The translations under genes and the position numbers were made by a program. DNA of 64,000 nucleotides from Sindora glabra (taxonomy: Eukaryota; Streptophyta; Magnoliopsida; Fabales; Fabaceae), in contig CM035233.1 of NCBI GenBank assembly GCA_020226215.1, positions 14,961,701-15,025,700 on the forward strand, read 5' to 3'. Positions 12,481 through 23,524 of this stretch are shown here, in pieces. The notes under the pieces were generated by a model. It saw only the letters and a program-made list of their open reading frames with translations, had not been told where the DNA came from and made no database searches. Positions within the stretch are counted from its first letter, which is position 1, and each line of letters begins with the position of its first letter.

Positions 12481-13901
12481 TGACGTGATCCCACAAGTGC
12501 ATGGGTTTAGTTGAGTTATAGTATAAAAGATATCATCTCCACAGGGATTGAATGTTGAATACTAACTGAATTTCGAGGTAAATTATCTAGGTATGCCGAT
12601 TGATATTGAGAATTAAGGGTAAAATGTAAAACAGAGCTTAATTATCAAAAAAGTTTATTTCAAATGAGATGGAAACGTACTCAGTTTAAGGGTTCCCTTG
12701 TACATTTCATTATGGAATGAAAGTAATCCTCTAACTTAGTTTACTGTTAATTTAGATTGCTGGATTACCAAAAATAAGCTATATCTCATTGCAAGGCTAC
12801 TAGCTACTAACCAAAAGATTAAGTGCCCAGAATTTCTCTAGTAATCACTCATCTAGGTTGCATTAACATTGCTTTAGAATCCATTCTTAGACATTTCATC
12901 CTATGCAAAAGAATCCAATTAGCTTAATTCCTAAGTCTAATTGATATTCTCAATGATCATGCAAGGTCCGATTAATTAATTGGTCATTCCAACCTAGAAT
13001 TAACTAATCTATCACACAAATCCAATATTCCAGAAGTATTGATTTGTTCAAGTACAAAATAGCATAATCAAATCATTAATTAACAGTAAATCAAGCTAGA
13101 TTATATAAAAATCAAATCCATAAATCCATGAACAAGTTTACCCCTAGCTGAGCACTAAGGTTTAGTGTGAAGTCATTACACAATTAGCAGAAAACAGAGA
13201 GAGAAATCAAACAAATCATGAAGCTTTACAAATTTCTTGCTTGAATCTTCAATCCTTTACTTGAATCCACGGTTAGCAGTTGCCCTTGGTGAGTTTTGGT
13301 CTCCTAGGGTTTCTACTCACGGTTCCCCTTTCTAATTTTCGGTTCTCCTCCTCCCCTTTCTGATTTTTCGCACAAAACTTATATGGGTAATGTACACGGG
13401 GTGTGACACGGCCTGTGTTGTACACCGTGTTTCTCTGTGAAGGCTGGTCAGCATGATACACGGGGTATAACACGGCCCATGTTGTACCCCGTGTTTTTCT
13501 GCGAAGGTTGAGCAACATGATACACGGGGTATGACACTCCCCGTGTTTACCTTTGAAGTGAAGGGCATTATGGTACACGGGGTATGACACGTCCCGTGTT
13601 TACCCCCGTGTTCTTCTCTGAGCAACTTAGTGAAGCTTCGAAGCAATCCAGATAGATACACGGCCCTCCACACGGGGTTCCCATACCCCGTGTTCTTTGC
13701 CAGGTGAGCAACTTTGCTTCGATTCTCCATAATTCGCACGGTTTTGACTCCGGATCCTTTTCTAATGCTCAAATGTGTCACTCCAAAACCTGAAAACAAA
13801 ATATCGAGCATCTAAGTATCCTTTTCAATTAATTTTGCACAAGATACTAAGTAAATCAGTGATGAAACACATAAAATTTAAGTACAATTGTGCATTTATC
13901 A
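12481..13901 (-). mobile_element. Ty3/gypsy solo LTR (Athila/Tat-like)
   Basis: This single 1421-bp LTR is flanked by a perfect 5-bp target duplication, CTATG, at 12476-12480 and 13902-13906. On the minus strand it begins TGATAAATGCACAATTGTAC and ends with GTGGGATCACGTCA. Both ends match the style of LTRs of plant Athila/Tat-like elements (family recall). No internal region or second LTR is present, so it most likely arose by recombination between the LTRs of a full element. It lies just inside the left end of CACTA A. The two long minus-strand frames in it (13273-13590, 13332-13811) run through the GC-rich repeat below and are not treated as genes. Confidence 0.88.
13393..13705 (-). repeat. 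GC-rich ACACGGGG minisatellite inside the solo LTR
   Basis: Units starting TACACGGGGT occur at about 13393, 13457, 13521 and 13574 (spacings 64, 64 and 53 bp), with a diverged fifth start near 13657. Each unit contains both ACACGGGG and its complement CCCCGTGT, so each can fold into a hairpin. It is one of the few GC-rich islands in the window. Similar CACGG/CCGTG-rich repeats are known in gypsy LTRs of several eudicots (from memory). The array stays open in one minus-strand frame by composition and not by evident coding function. Confidence 0.85.
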
Positions 13902-14279
13902 CTATGCAAGTGTTTTTATTTTTATTTTTGTAAAATCACTATTCACATGATGCAACAACCATAGGAACATTATGATATAATTGCAAATAGACGTTGGGTG
14001 TTTAATAAATTATACATCAATTTTCAATTAATATTTAATCGAATATCATTATATATTAGTTTTGACATCAATTATATAACCATCATGAAGAAACCTTATC
14101 ATGTCAATTTTTTACTTAAAAATTAATGTCTTTTCTGACATTCTACATTAGTTTTTACAAACCATGTAAACCTTTAACAAGAAATTGATGTCTTTTCTTT
14201 TAAAAATATTTTATTCTTTTTACATTTTTCATCAATTTTTAGTAAAAAGCAACAAAAAATGTTTGCATAATATTATTTT

Positions 14280-14700
14280 CTTACACCTTTAGAGTTTTAG
14301 AATTTTTAAATTTTGTTCTACAAAAGAACAATTAGATAATATTAATAGCAATAATTAAAATAGAATTTGTAAGGGAAAGAGATAATTGCAATAACGAAAT
14401 AGGAATGAGATATTAGGTAAAATAAAATTTAATAATTGAGTGAAATTTGGGAAGATATTTTTGTATAAACAAAATGTAGAAATGCTAATAAAGTATAAGG
14501 ATTAAAGGTTATAAGCGATTAGAAATGAGTATGTGAGTATAAAGGAGATTTAAAATATTACTCCGATTTTGCTCCTATAACTATTTCCCTTTTATCCTTA
14601 AAATCAACAAATTTTTACTATCATCCGACTAAAATCCTTAACTATCTCCTTTCTCTTTATCTCGTCTCATCTTCTTCCACCTCCTTATTCATTATTGCAA
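14280..14700 (+). mobile_element. fragment of a gypsy LTR
   Basis: The stretch resembles the first third of the LTRs at 42843 and 48002. Shared marks are an early GTTTTAGAATTTT-like segment and the run AGGTTATAAGCG...GAGTATGTGAGTAT followed by a pyrimidine-rich leader with TCTCATCTTCTTCC. It is a truncated plus-strand copy lying between two CACTA terminus-like sequences. No target duplication was seen. Confidence 0.45.
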
Positions 14701-14725
14701 TTAAGCCACTAAAGGAATCAAACTT

Positions 14726-16640
14726 TATTACTACAAAATAGCAAATATACATTGAGTTTTTAAAGGTTTACACATCAATTTCATACTAACATCTAATCAA
14801 GCATCATTGTATGTAAGTTTTGATATCAATTATTTAACTACTATAAATAATAACAATAATCTCAATTATTATCTTGAGAAAAACCTAACATCGTTATGTT
14901 TGAAAAATTCAAAAAATAACTTTAGACATTGATTGTTTATGAACAATTAATGTTTAATATTAATTATTCCACTTCAATTTCTATTAATAATTGACGTGGT
15001 ATGTTATACCCCTATCCTAGTGCTGACCTTTTCCCCTTATTCCTCCCTAAAAAAGCACTCTTGATTCCAAAACCTACAAATTCAATGGGAATTCATTAAA
15101 ATTTGATGCACGAAAGAGCATATTTAATATAAATAAATAGTATATAATATTGTTGAATGCTAAATAAAGTGAATAAAATCAAATTTCTAACTTGTACAAA
15201 CTAATAAAAGATACATCAAAATGAAAGACAACAAAATATTGTCAATAATGAAACTAGAAACCAAATAACAAGAACAAAAAATAAAAAAAAATAGATCCTT
15301 ACTTTTATGTTTGTGTTTTTTGAAGGAGTGCACAATCTCACATATTTAATGATAAGCTAACAAAGTTTCATTCTTAAAAAAAATTGGTGAGTAAAAACAT
15401 AAAGTTGAAAAGAATTATCTTTAAGTTAGAAGGCAAGCATATCTTGTTATAGAGAAAGAATCATTTTAGGATTAGAAGTTTTATACGATGAAATTTGCAA
15501 CTTGCGCTAGAGCAAGAGTTTAAACATTTATTATTAATAAAAAAATCAATATTTAAAAGATAACAATGTGACATTGTAATAAAAAAGAGTTTTGATGTTA
15601 GTTATTAAAAAAAATTGACCTTTGTAGTATAATGATGTCGTCATGCCAATAAACTTACAATATCATTTTTTTTAGAAATAATTGATATTGTAATATAATA
15701 AATGTTGAATCTTTATAAAAAAAATTGACATCTTTTTACATATATTATTTTTTTAAAAAAAATAGTAAAGATAATCAATTAAGAACTCTTAAAATAAAAT
15801 TATAAACAATTGTCAATTGTAGAAATAGATTACAAATGACAACAACTACAATATCATATAACAATTTGCAATTGTAAAAATAGAATACAATTGAAAATAA
15901 CTACAAAACTAGATAGAGGTTGATAACATCAAAGACAATTGTACGATCTAGCTTTTTTCTAAAATTTTTAAACTCTCATATATATACATATTAGAATACA
16001 ACAAGTTATAATAAATTATTTACAACCAAAGCATTATCATTAAGTAATTCACAACAAGTTAATTATAACCATTGATTATGGTTGCAAATATCTAAAGCTA
16101 TTCTAAGTAGTTCAACTCCTAAGCTAATGAAATACCTTACCTAAACCTCTCTTATTTCATCAAGCTCTTCTGGAGTGTATGCATTACTATAGAATTGCAA
16201 TTTACATTGATTAATAGATGTTAATTATAGCATAAACTAACATTTATATAAATATAGTAGCATTTTTTAAATTATTGAAATATATAAGATAATGTATATA
16301 AAAAAAATGATGCCTTTTGTTACATATTGACATTTTTTAAATTTCATGGAGGATAGTTAACTTAGAAATTAATGTCTTTTTATTGAGGTCAACATGTTTA
16401 AAAAATAGAAATGATATTAAAAAGTCTATTCTATTATAACTAATATCTAAAATGAATGCAAACTATTATATTTGAAAGGAAAAAATACTTAAGATGTTGG
16501 TTATTCAAAAAATTAGTGTTGAAATTAATTATTTGATTCTATTTTTGTAATTACAATCAAAACTTTATACATCTATTTTCTATCAATCCAATGTCATTTA
16601 TTTAAGATATTGGTTGTCAAATAAGAAATTGACATGTAAT
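14726..16640 (+). other. CACTA A subterminal region with a secondary terminus
   Basis: At 14726-14741 the sequence TATTACTACAAAATAG matches the CACTA A right terminus at 13 of 16 positions, and the similarity continues inward (AAATATACATTGAGTTTTTA and beyond). The rest is filled with repeated ATTGATGTC / GACATCAATT-like motifs. These are typical binding-site arrays of CACTA ends. No coding sequence is evident. Confidence 0.55.
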
Positions 16641-16647
16641 TGTTTTA

Positions 16648-16658
16648 TCTATATAAAT
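16648..16658 (+). promoter_or_regulatory. candidate promoter TATA box of the CACTA A gene
   Basis: TCTATATAAAT lies just after the subterminal repeats. It is followed about 90 bp on by ATTTATCTGGTGAGTCC, which looks like a leader-exon splice donor. The position fits the start of the transposon's own transcript, but this is an inference from layout. Confidence 0.35.
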
Positions 16659-17374
16659 TTCATTTAGTCTTTTATTTCTTATCACTTTTGTTTTTTGAAA
16701 CTCACTTCGCTAGCATCACCTCCATCATCAAAATTTATCTGGTGAGTCCTAAACCTCCTTAATGTTCTTTACTGCACTCAAAGTTAGCTTTACAGTCTTT
16801 TTAGTCATCAATAAATTTTTAGGTACATTTTCCTCTCTTTTTTGTTGTATTATAAATACTAACAGATTAAATTTAGCTTTGTTTGGTTAGCATGTATATA
16901 TTTGTATGTAGAAATATTATGACAATCTTATTCACCATTACATTTTGAATTGTAACATATGTTGTGTTTCATGATACTTTCAGGGTTTAGTCATCCTCTA
17001 GACATATGGTTATAATCATACTTTATTTAGTGGTAATGTCTCTACCATTTTTACTTATTACCTTTCCCATTACATGCTATGGTTTCTTTTTTAGGGTGTA
17101 AGATATATTATATATTACTCCATAATTCCTATTTGCTTCATAGTTATATAGATTAGCAAACGAGTAAATAAAGCATGATGAGTAATGTAATTTTATTTGA
17201 GTTTCTTATCATGCAAGTTATGTTTTTTGCCATATAATTTAGTGCAACATTTGTTGTAAGTACTAATCTTATATTTGCTACTTTGTTTATCATTAAGTAA
17301 TATTAACTTATAACTTCTCTTATGTATCATTATTCATGATTGACACTAATTTTTTTTACCAAATCTAGAATATA

Positions 17375-17750
17375 GATCCTTCTGGAGAGGTAACTACCTT
17401 TACCAATGAAAACATAAAGGGTCCCATAACTTTGAATGGCATTATTGCAATGCAGTTTAAAGGTGAGAAATTATATATTGAGTTTGATAAGAAATTGTAG
17501 TTAGATGCAGAAAATCATCATAATATTCTAGTTATTTTGGAATGGCTATATGGTCCAAAGTAGCAATAGCTATATAGTTTAAAGTATCAATAGTTATTCT
17601 TATTAGGAAAAAAAGTCCCCCTAGAATTGAAGGATAACATATAAGAGGAGATCTTGGTTTGCATACTTAATTTAGATAGATTTGTGCGATATATTTGAAT
17701 AACTATATTTGTAACATACTCACATATAATTTGACCTTTCTTTTAATTTT
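17375..17750 (+). pseudogene. CACTA A gene, upstream exon remnant
   Basis: The segment begins after an acceptor-like pyrimidine tract with ACCAAATCTAG. It carries a short coding-like stretch around 17385-17520 (GGAGAGGTAACTACCTTTAC and onward) that resembles the start of the transposase_24-like protein found in plant CACTA elements. No continuous frame remains. It is probably the front part of the same transcript as the protease region at 19475-21838, from which an LTR-like insert separates it. Confidence 0.4.
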
Positions 17751-17899
17751 TTTAGTAGAGTTTTTTTCATATTCCAAACATAAAATAAATACATAGAAAA
17801 ATATTGTTGCATATGACAACCCTATGGAGGAATGATGTGCAAGATTTTATTTATATTATTTCTTCTTATTTTATGTCTCTTAGTATGTTACATATTCAT

Positions 17900-19470
17900 A
17901 ATTTTATCAAATTATACTTTTTATGTGTTTGAGTATTAGTTTTCCAATATTTTGAAATTGTTCAGTTAATATTGGATTTTTACATTGTTTTAGGTTTTTA
18001 GATATAACTTAAGTTCTAGATATTGGATTTAGGTGATATTTATATCATTAAAAAGATTAAATAAAGCTTTACAACTTTCACGTTTTGGTCAAAGTTTTGT
18101 TCATTTGTTTGGAAGGTTAAAATTATCCACGAATTTGATATTCTATTTCTGTCCAAGCAGAACTAGTCTTGGTTTTTAAGTCATATCTAGAGCTCCAAAA
18201 GCCCAATCAAGGTGAACTTAATGCCTAAGGTTTCCTAAGATCAAACCTACAACTTTCATGTTTGTCACTTAGTGGAACTATATATTTTTTAGGGTCTTAC
18301 AATAGCTAGAAGTCAAACCTAAGAGATTTTACTACAATGACTCTTATGTTTTATTATTTTGTAAATTAGGATCTAGGCTTTTAAAATTAGCAAAGCCCTA
18401 TTTTTTGTAACTAGAGGAGATATATGATCTAGGTTCATTAGGTTTAGTACCATAGGAAATCAGATATAAAGTTTCTTTGCCTCCAAAGGCAAGAAGACAA
18501 TTCTATACAACTCTAAATAGCTTTCTTCTTTTCTCCAAGTTTCTTCTTCTTCAACCTTGGAAGGCTAATTTTTTGATTGATTTAAGGAATTTAAGGCTCA
18601 TTTTTATTTGGATTATGAGATTTTAAGTTATAATATTGAAATTTTCTAATTGATTTTTCATTTTCCTTTATTATTTGTTTCAATTATTTGGAATTACATG
18701 AGTTGGACACTAATTTAGTATAATTTATGTTCAATCTTATGATTTCTAATATCTACCTATTTTTATGTTAAATTGTGGTTAGTTAATCATTATTATTCAC
18801 ATGAGAACAAAGAGTTAAATGATTAAATAAGAGGTTTTTAGTTTAATCATTCAATTTAGCTAAATTCTATTTTCAAATCAATTTAGATTTAGCTTTATGG
18901 ATTATAGTGGTTAATTGATTCTACTAATCTAATTTGATCAAATCCTAGATAGTTATCTAATGTATAATTTGTGAATTATTATAAGGGTTCTAGGTAATTC
19001 TAGGTTGAAAAATCAATTAGAATTATCAAATATGATGTAATCTGTAATTAATCCACCAAAGAGCTCTTAATTCCTTAGATTAATTATGTTTTTATGTTAA
19101 TGTTCTTTCTATATTACTTTTGCATTCTATTTTATTTAATGCATTTTATTTAATTTTGAATTAAACCTTCCAATTGTATTTTATTTCTATCAATTGAATC
19201 TTACTTACATTTTTGCATCTTGTTCTGTGTTATTTCATGTGTATTGCATTCTTAATTTTCACTTCTATTTGCATTTATTTTTTTTCTTTTAGTGCATAAA
19301 AGGCTTGAATAATTTTGTAATCATGGTCAATAAACTATTGTGATAGGATATGTTTAATGGATCACTAAGGGTTTAACCTAATTGTTATCCTATATTGTGA
19401 TATGATGCACACGAAGGGACTTCAAGTCAACATTGAGGTGGGAATACATTAATCTTAATGTTGTGACAAA
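17900..19470 (+). mobile_element. probable solo LTR inside CACTA A, limits unresolved
   Basis: This stretch has no coding similarity and has the texture of a Tat/Athila-like LTR. Repeated phrases such as ACAACTTTCACGTTTTGGTC and TCTAGATATTGGATT are followed by a leader with TTTCTTCTTTTCTCC and a long T-rich second half. A related sequence lies at the end of the window (63420-64000) and, on the other strand, at 31281-32865. CACTA coding-like sequence resumes near 19475. Exact ends and target duplications could not be fixed; TGTTAC at 17886 is one possible start. Confidence 0.5.
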
Positions 19471-19474
19471 AACA

Positions 19475-21838
19475 AACTTAATGCAAAAATGCAGTTACAT
19501 TAGCCAAAAATCATAGGAGAAGTTTTAGAAATAATACGAGGATGAACATTTTAAGGTAAAATTTTTTACATTTTACTATCTAGTTTATCTTAATATCTTA
19601 GGTGTACATCATTTATACTTGTGAACTAATATGTCATTTGGTCAATAGAAGTTAAGTAAGTCCAATTAAGAGAAGTGAAAGAAGAATACATATTTACACA
19701 GGCTCTTCCAAGGAAGCTACAAGAAATTGGAAAAAGACATGTTAGTTGAGAGGTGTGCCAAGGCTAAAGAAAGAAAGGACACTAATAAGCCACATTCAAT
19801 TTCTTATGAAAAATTATGGAAGCAAAGCAAAGTAAACAAATAGGGGTTGTTCACAACCCTATAAAGTTACGTCGTTGTGGAAAGGATTATAAGTGTTAAT
19901 ATTTGTATCAAAATATGTTGTTTAATTTTGTAGCTTTTATTTCACTCGAGTTAGTTCTAATCATCTATTCCTTGTTAATTGTTACAAGACACTTTTATGT
20001 AGTAGGCTTCCTAGAGTGAGTTTAAGCTACTTAGGAAAAGTGATATCCTGACTATAACTCTGAGAATCGAGGAGAATCTTAACCATATTTGGGATGTTGA
20101 ACATGATGTTGGCTATAAGGAGTTCTTCAGCCTATCAAGCTAGCAGGAAATTCAAGTGTTAAGTTAGCAAACCTAGAAAGGAGAATTATTAAAGATGTAG
20201 AATAAAAAATCAATATAGATTAGGAGGCAAGGCTACAGTAAAGGGAAAAGTAGCATTTGTTATAGCAGTAAAAGCTACTTTGCTCTTTACAGAAGCATAT
20301 GTTAGCTACCATATCACACATTTAAGTTCTGTAACATTTGTCTAACTAACCCATATGTTTAATACTCCTATGGATGAACTAACTTCTACAACTAGTGCCT
20401 AACTAGCTAGGTGGAGTCCTAATTAGAAGGGGTGCTAACCCTTCCTAGGACTAGTAAGGAAGATGCACTAGTACTTATAGTGCCAGCCAAATAGCCAACA
20501 ATAGATTTTTTTAAGACTGCACCTAAGATAAATGTGATCTTTAATCTTTAAACTTTTTCATTTATGTCTATGCATAAATTAGATTTCCAATAGTAAAGGT
20601 TCATACTATGCAAGGTGGAGCTTGATGTGCCTTAATGGTAGTGAGACTACCTTTGCAAAAAGTTATGGATGGGTGAATTTTGATATGCTATAAGCTGCAC
20701 TATTGACCATTACTAGATAATCAAGTTAAAGTAGTGGTTAACAAGCCCTTAGTCCACAAGGTTAAGGTACTAGTGCTAAATGATGTAGTCTAAACAATGG
20801 AAGAAGCCCCTAATGTTTTCATCATATGATTGATAGCCTTCATTTAATTCCCTTTAACAAGGTATCATTATGTATTTCTCTAATCACTAACTTTTTTATA
20901 TATTTTTAATATTATTTTAGTATTATATAAGACTATTAACCGTTACTATTTATGTTTTAATAATTTCCTCATCATGTTCAGAAAAAGTTGTAAGCATGCC
21001 TTGATAGTTCTTGACAATATTAGGCCTAAGCCAAGCTCTTAATTAAAGAGGAAGTGGTGAAATTGAAAAAGAATTAGTTTTTGTTAATAAAGCTTTCATT
21101 TAGCAACTATTAAAGTTTAAGGAGCTCAATGTGATTTACATCTAGCTCTAAATCATTTAAGTCTCAATATAAGTTTGGCTTATCTTAATCCTTCTACAAA
21201 CATTATATATAGATTCCTAGATTGATATTGACTGAATGAAGTGTCCATGTTAGTCAAGGAATTAAGATAGAAGTATATTTTTAGGGCTTTACTTTATAAC
21301 CCTAAGAAAACTTACTACTTCACACTATATTGCGAGAGATAAGTCTCACTTTTATGTTAGTTGTGCTATTTTTTTCTTAAAGAGATTTTGACAGCTTAAT
21401 TGTGCCATTGTATTATATTCACCATTGAATGCTTGTCATGGTGTTATTAAGGAAGAAGCATATCTACTTGTTGGATTCTTTATTAGGAGAGGTGGGATCC
21501 ATATTGCAAATTTCCTTAGAAGAAGCTTTAACCATAGCTTACAATAAGGGTGTGCAATCAAAGAAGGATAAACTTTTAATATGGGTAAAAGTGAAGGTAT
21601 ATTATTAATAGTAAGATCATATTATGTTTGATATGGAAGATCATGCATTAATATGATCAAACTAATCTCTTATTTTATTGTAGGGCCTAAAAGTGTGGAG
21701 TGTGGCTACTATGTCATGTGTTACATACATGATTTGTTGTCTACTCATAAACTCCCTAATAAAGTAATCACTTGTTTACTTACAACTTATCACATGCTAG
21801 TATTATTAACTATGTTAGTTTTGATGATAATATGTTAA
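19475..21838 (+). pseudogene. CACTA A transposon gene with C48 (Ulp1-like) protease domain
   Basis: The end of this region (about 21420-21838) reads as a C48 cysteine protease. The sequence encoding GPKSVECGYYVMCYIHDLL contains the catalytic cysteine (TGT at 21701-21703) in the usual ECGYYVM setting. A VYxLDSL-like segment lies upstream near 21450-21480, but disrupted. An acceptor-like TTGTAG ends at 21683 and is conserved, as TTGCAG, in CACTA B. A donor-like AAGGTATAT lies at 21594, though a simple join does not keep frame. Upstream, 19475-20600 has a basic KNAVTLAKNHRRSF-like stretch resembling transposase_24 proteins. Such Ulp1-like proteases accompany plant CACTA and Mutator elements; their role is not settled. 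Many stops mark it as a pseudogene. Confidence 0.65.
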
Positions 21839-22139
21839 TTATATATAAAATGCAATTCTTCAAGAATAAGCCCAAATTATACATTTGAAAAAAGCTTAAT
21901 AAATTTAAAAAGATTTGGGAATGATATTTCATTAGGACCAAAGCTCAACTAGAATGAATGGCTTTAAGTGTTTATAAATATAGCTGGTGGTTATAATAAA
22001 TTAAGTTATTATAAATTAGTTATTGATAATTGGCTTAGTTGTTAATAATTTGTTGTAACTTGTATTTTGATTTATAAATGAGAGTTTAGAAACTTTGTAT
22101 AAAAGAATTGTTTATGTTGTTGTCAATTTTTATCTTATT

Positions 22140-23477
22140 TAATAACAATTGTAAATTTTAATTTGTTTCTATAAGTTTTAATTAGTTAGTTTTGATTGTG
22201 TTGTTAATTATTTATTTTTTATGTATTTTTTTTAAAAAAATTGTGCATAAAAAAATGATAGTTTTCTACTTAAAATTAATGTCTTTTAATTTACAATATT
22301 GTTTATTTATATACCAATTGACATTATTTTGTTTGATAATAGGATAACATCATTGTACTTTACATGTTCATTTGTTACAAATAATTGATGTCTAGAATCT
22401 GTCCTCTAGTATGAGTCAAAAATTAAAAAAGTGAAGCAATGATGCAATTTTTAAATTTTATCCTAACGTTCTTCTGACCTTAAAATGATTCTTTCTCTAA
22501 TGATGTATGTTTTTCTTCTAACCTGAAGATGATTCTCTTTAGTTTTATATTTTTACTTAATAATTTTTTTTTTTGCAAGAATGAGGCTCTATTAACCTGT
22601 TACTAAATTTGTAGGGATATCCACTTCCTAGAGAAATGTAGAATTTAAATGTAATGATTTGTTTAGTTTTTATTTTTGTTTTTGTTCTTGCAATTTAATT
22701 TTTGATTTTATAATCTATTATAATTTGTTACCTTTTATTTTGATGCCATTTTTATAGGTTTCTATAGATAAGAAATTTAATTTTATTCATCTTTTTTGGC
22801 ATTCAGCTATATTTTCTATTATTTATTTATATGAATGTGTACAATCATTTTTTTAAAAATTTAAAGAATGCTTATCACATTTGTAGGGATTGAATTCAAT
22901 TATGCTTTCCTAAAGAATGTCAACCCCATATATTGAGTAATAAATATCAAGACAATATTTAGTGTATCACTTATCTATAATTGGAATATCCAATATAATT
23001 TTTCTTAGTTTTCAAACGTTTATTGCAAAATTTATTATTTAAAATTGTTATCATTAGAATTCTATAATGTTATGTAGGATATTATTTTCTATTTTTAGGC
23101 ACAGTGTTCTAGAAGGTGGAATACAAAGGAAATAAGAAGGATCTAAAAAGAAGGAATAGGCAAAGGATATTAAAGTTGGAAAAGAGGAAATAGAGTAAGG
23201 TTAGTCAAGGGTTCAAAATATCACATTAGTTATTTATATAAATTGAAGTTATATATCTATTTCAAATGTTAGTGATTTATAAAATATTGACATAGAATGT
23301 CATTTCCCACAATACTAACAAATGATATGATATTGGTTTTTGGCTTATACTAACTAATGTTATTGTTATTTTTTACATCAATTTTATAATAAATGTTAAA
23401 TTTGGTATACAACATCGCTTGATTAAACATTGATCGTAAATTGACATCTAATCCTTTAAACACCTATTTTCAATTAA
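22140..23477 (+). other. CACTA A 3' subterminal region
   Basis: This is noncoding sequence rich in short repeats such as ATTAATGTC, ATTGACATT and ACATCAATTTT in both orientations. It is homologous over most of its length to 57840-59140, the 3' part of CACTA C (for example ATTTATTTATATGAATG in A and the similar ATTTATTTATATGAATT in C). Confidence 0.6.
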
Positions 23478-23493
23478 CTATTTTATAGTAGTG
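23478..23493 (+). repeat. CACTA A right terminal inverted repeat
   Basis: CTATTTTATAGTAGTG is the inverted match of the left end at 12364. Homology of CACTA B to the interior of CACTA A begins directly after this point. Confidence 0.75.
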
Positions 23494-23524
23494 ATGGTCT
23501 AAGCTTGTCCCTAAAGCACTACAA

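Larger units (their letters stand above)
12364..23493 (+). mobile_element. CACTA (En/Spm) DNA transposon A, interrupted
   Basis: The left end reads CACTACTAGAAAATAG, and the reverse complement of the right end reads CACTACTATAAAATAG: 15 of 16 positions agree. CACTA termini define this superfamily. Subterminal regions (about 13985-16640 and 22140-23490) are packed with short direct and inverted copies of motifs like ACATCAATTTT and AATTGATGTC, as CACTA ends usually are. The interior carries a degraded plus-strand gene ending in a C48 protease domain. I see no matching 3-bp target duplication (TAC left, ATG right). Two weaker copies of the terminus lie inside, at about 13968 and 14726, so the left end may be a nested pair of related elements. 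A gypsy solo LTR and other LTR pieces are inserted in it. Confidence 0.75.

Noticed and set aside
13393..13705. Possible CRISPR array
   Set aside because: Repeat units are contiguous with no unique spacers, the sequence is in a plant LTR, and no cas genes exist.
13273..13811. Two overlapping minus-strand open frames (105 and 159 codons)
   Set aside because: They lie in a solo gypsy LTR and run through its GC-rich minisatellite; lack of stops follows from composition, and no domain is seen.
12364..23493. Simple insertion of CACTA A into CACTA B
   Set aside because: The missing 3' part of B was not found left of 12364 and the flanks do not share a 3-bp duplication, so truncation or rearrangement is more likely.
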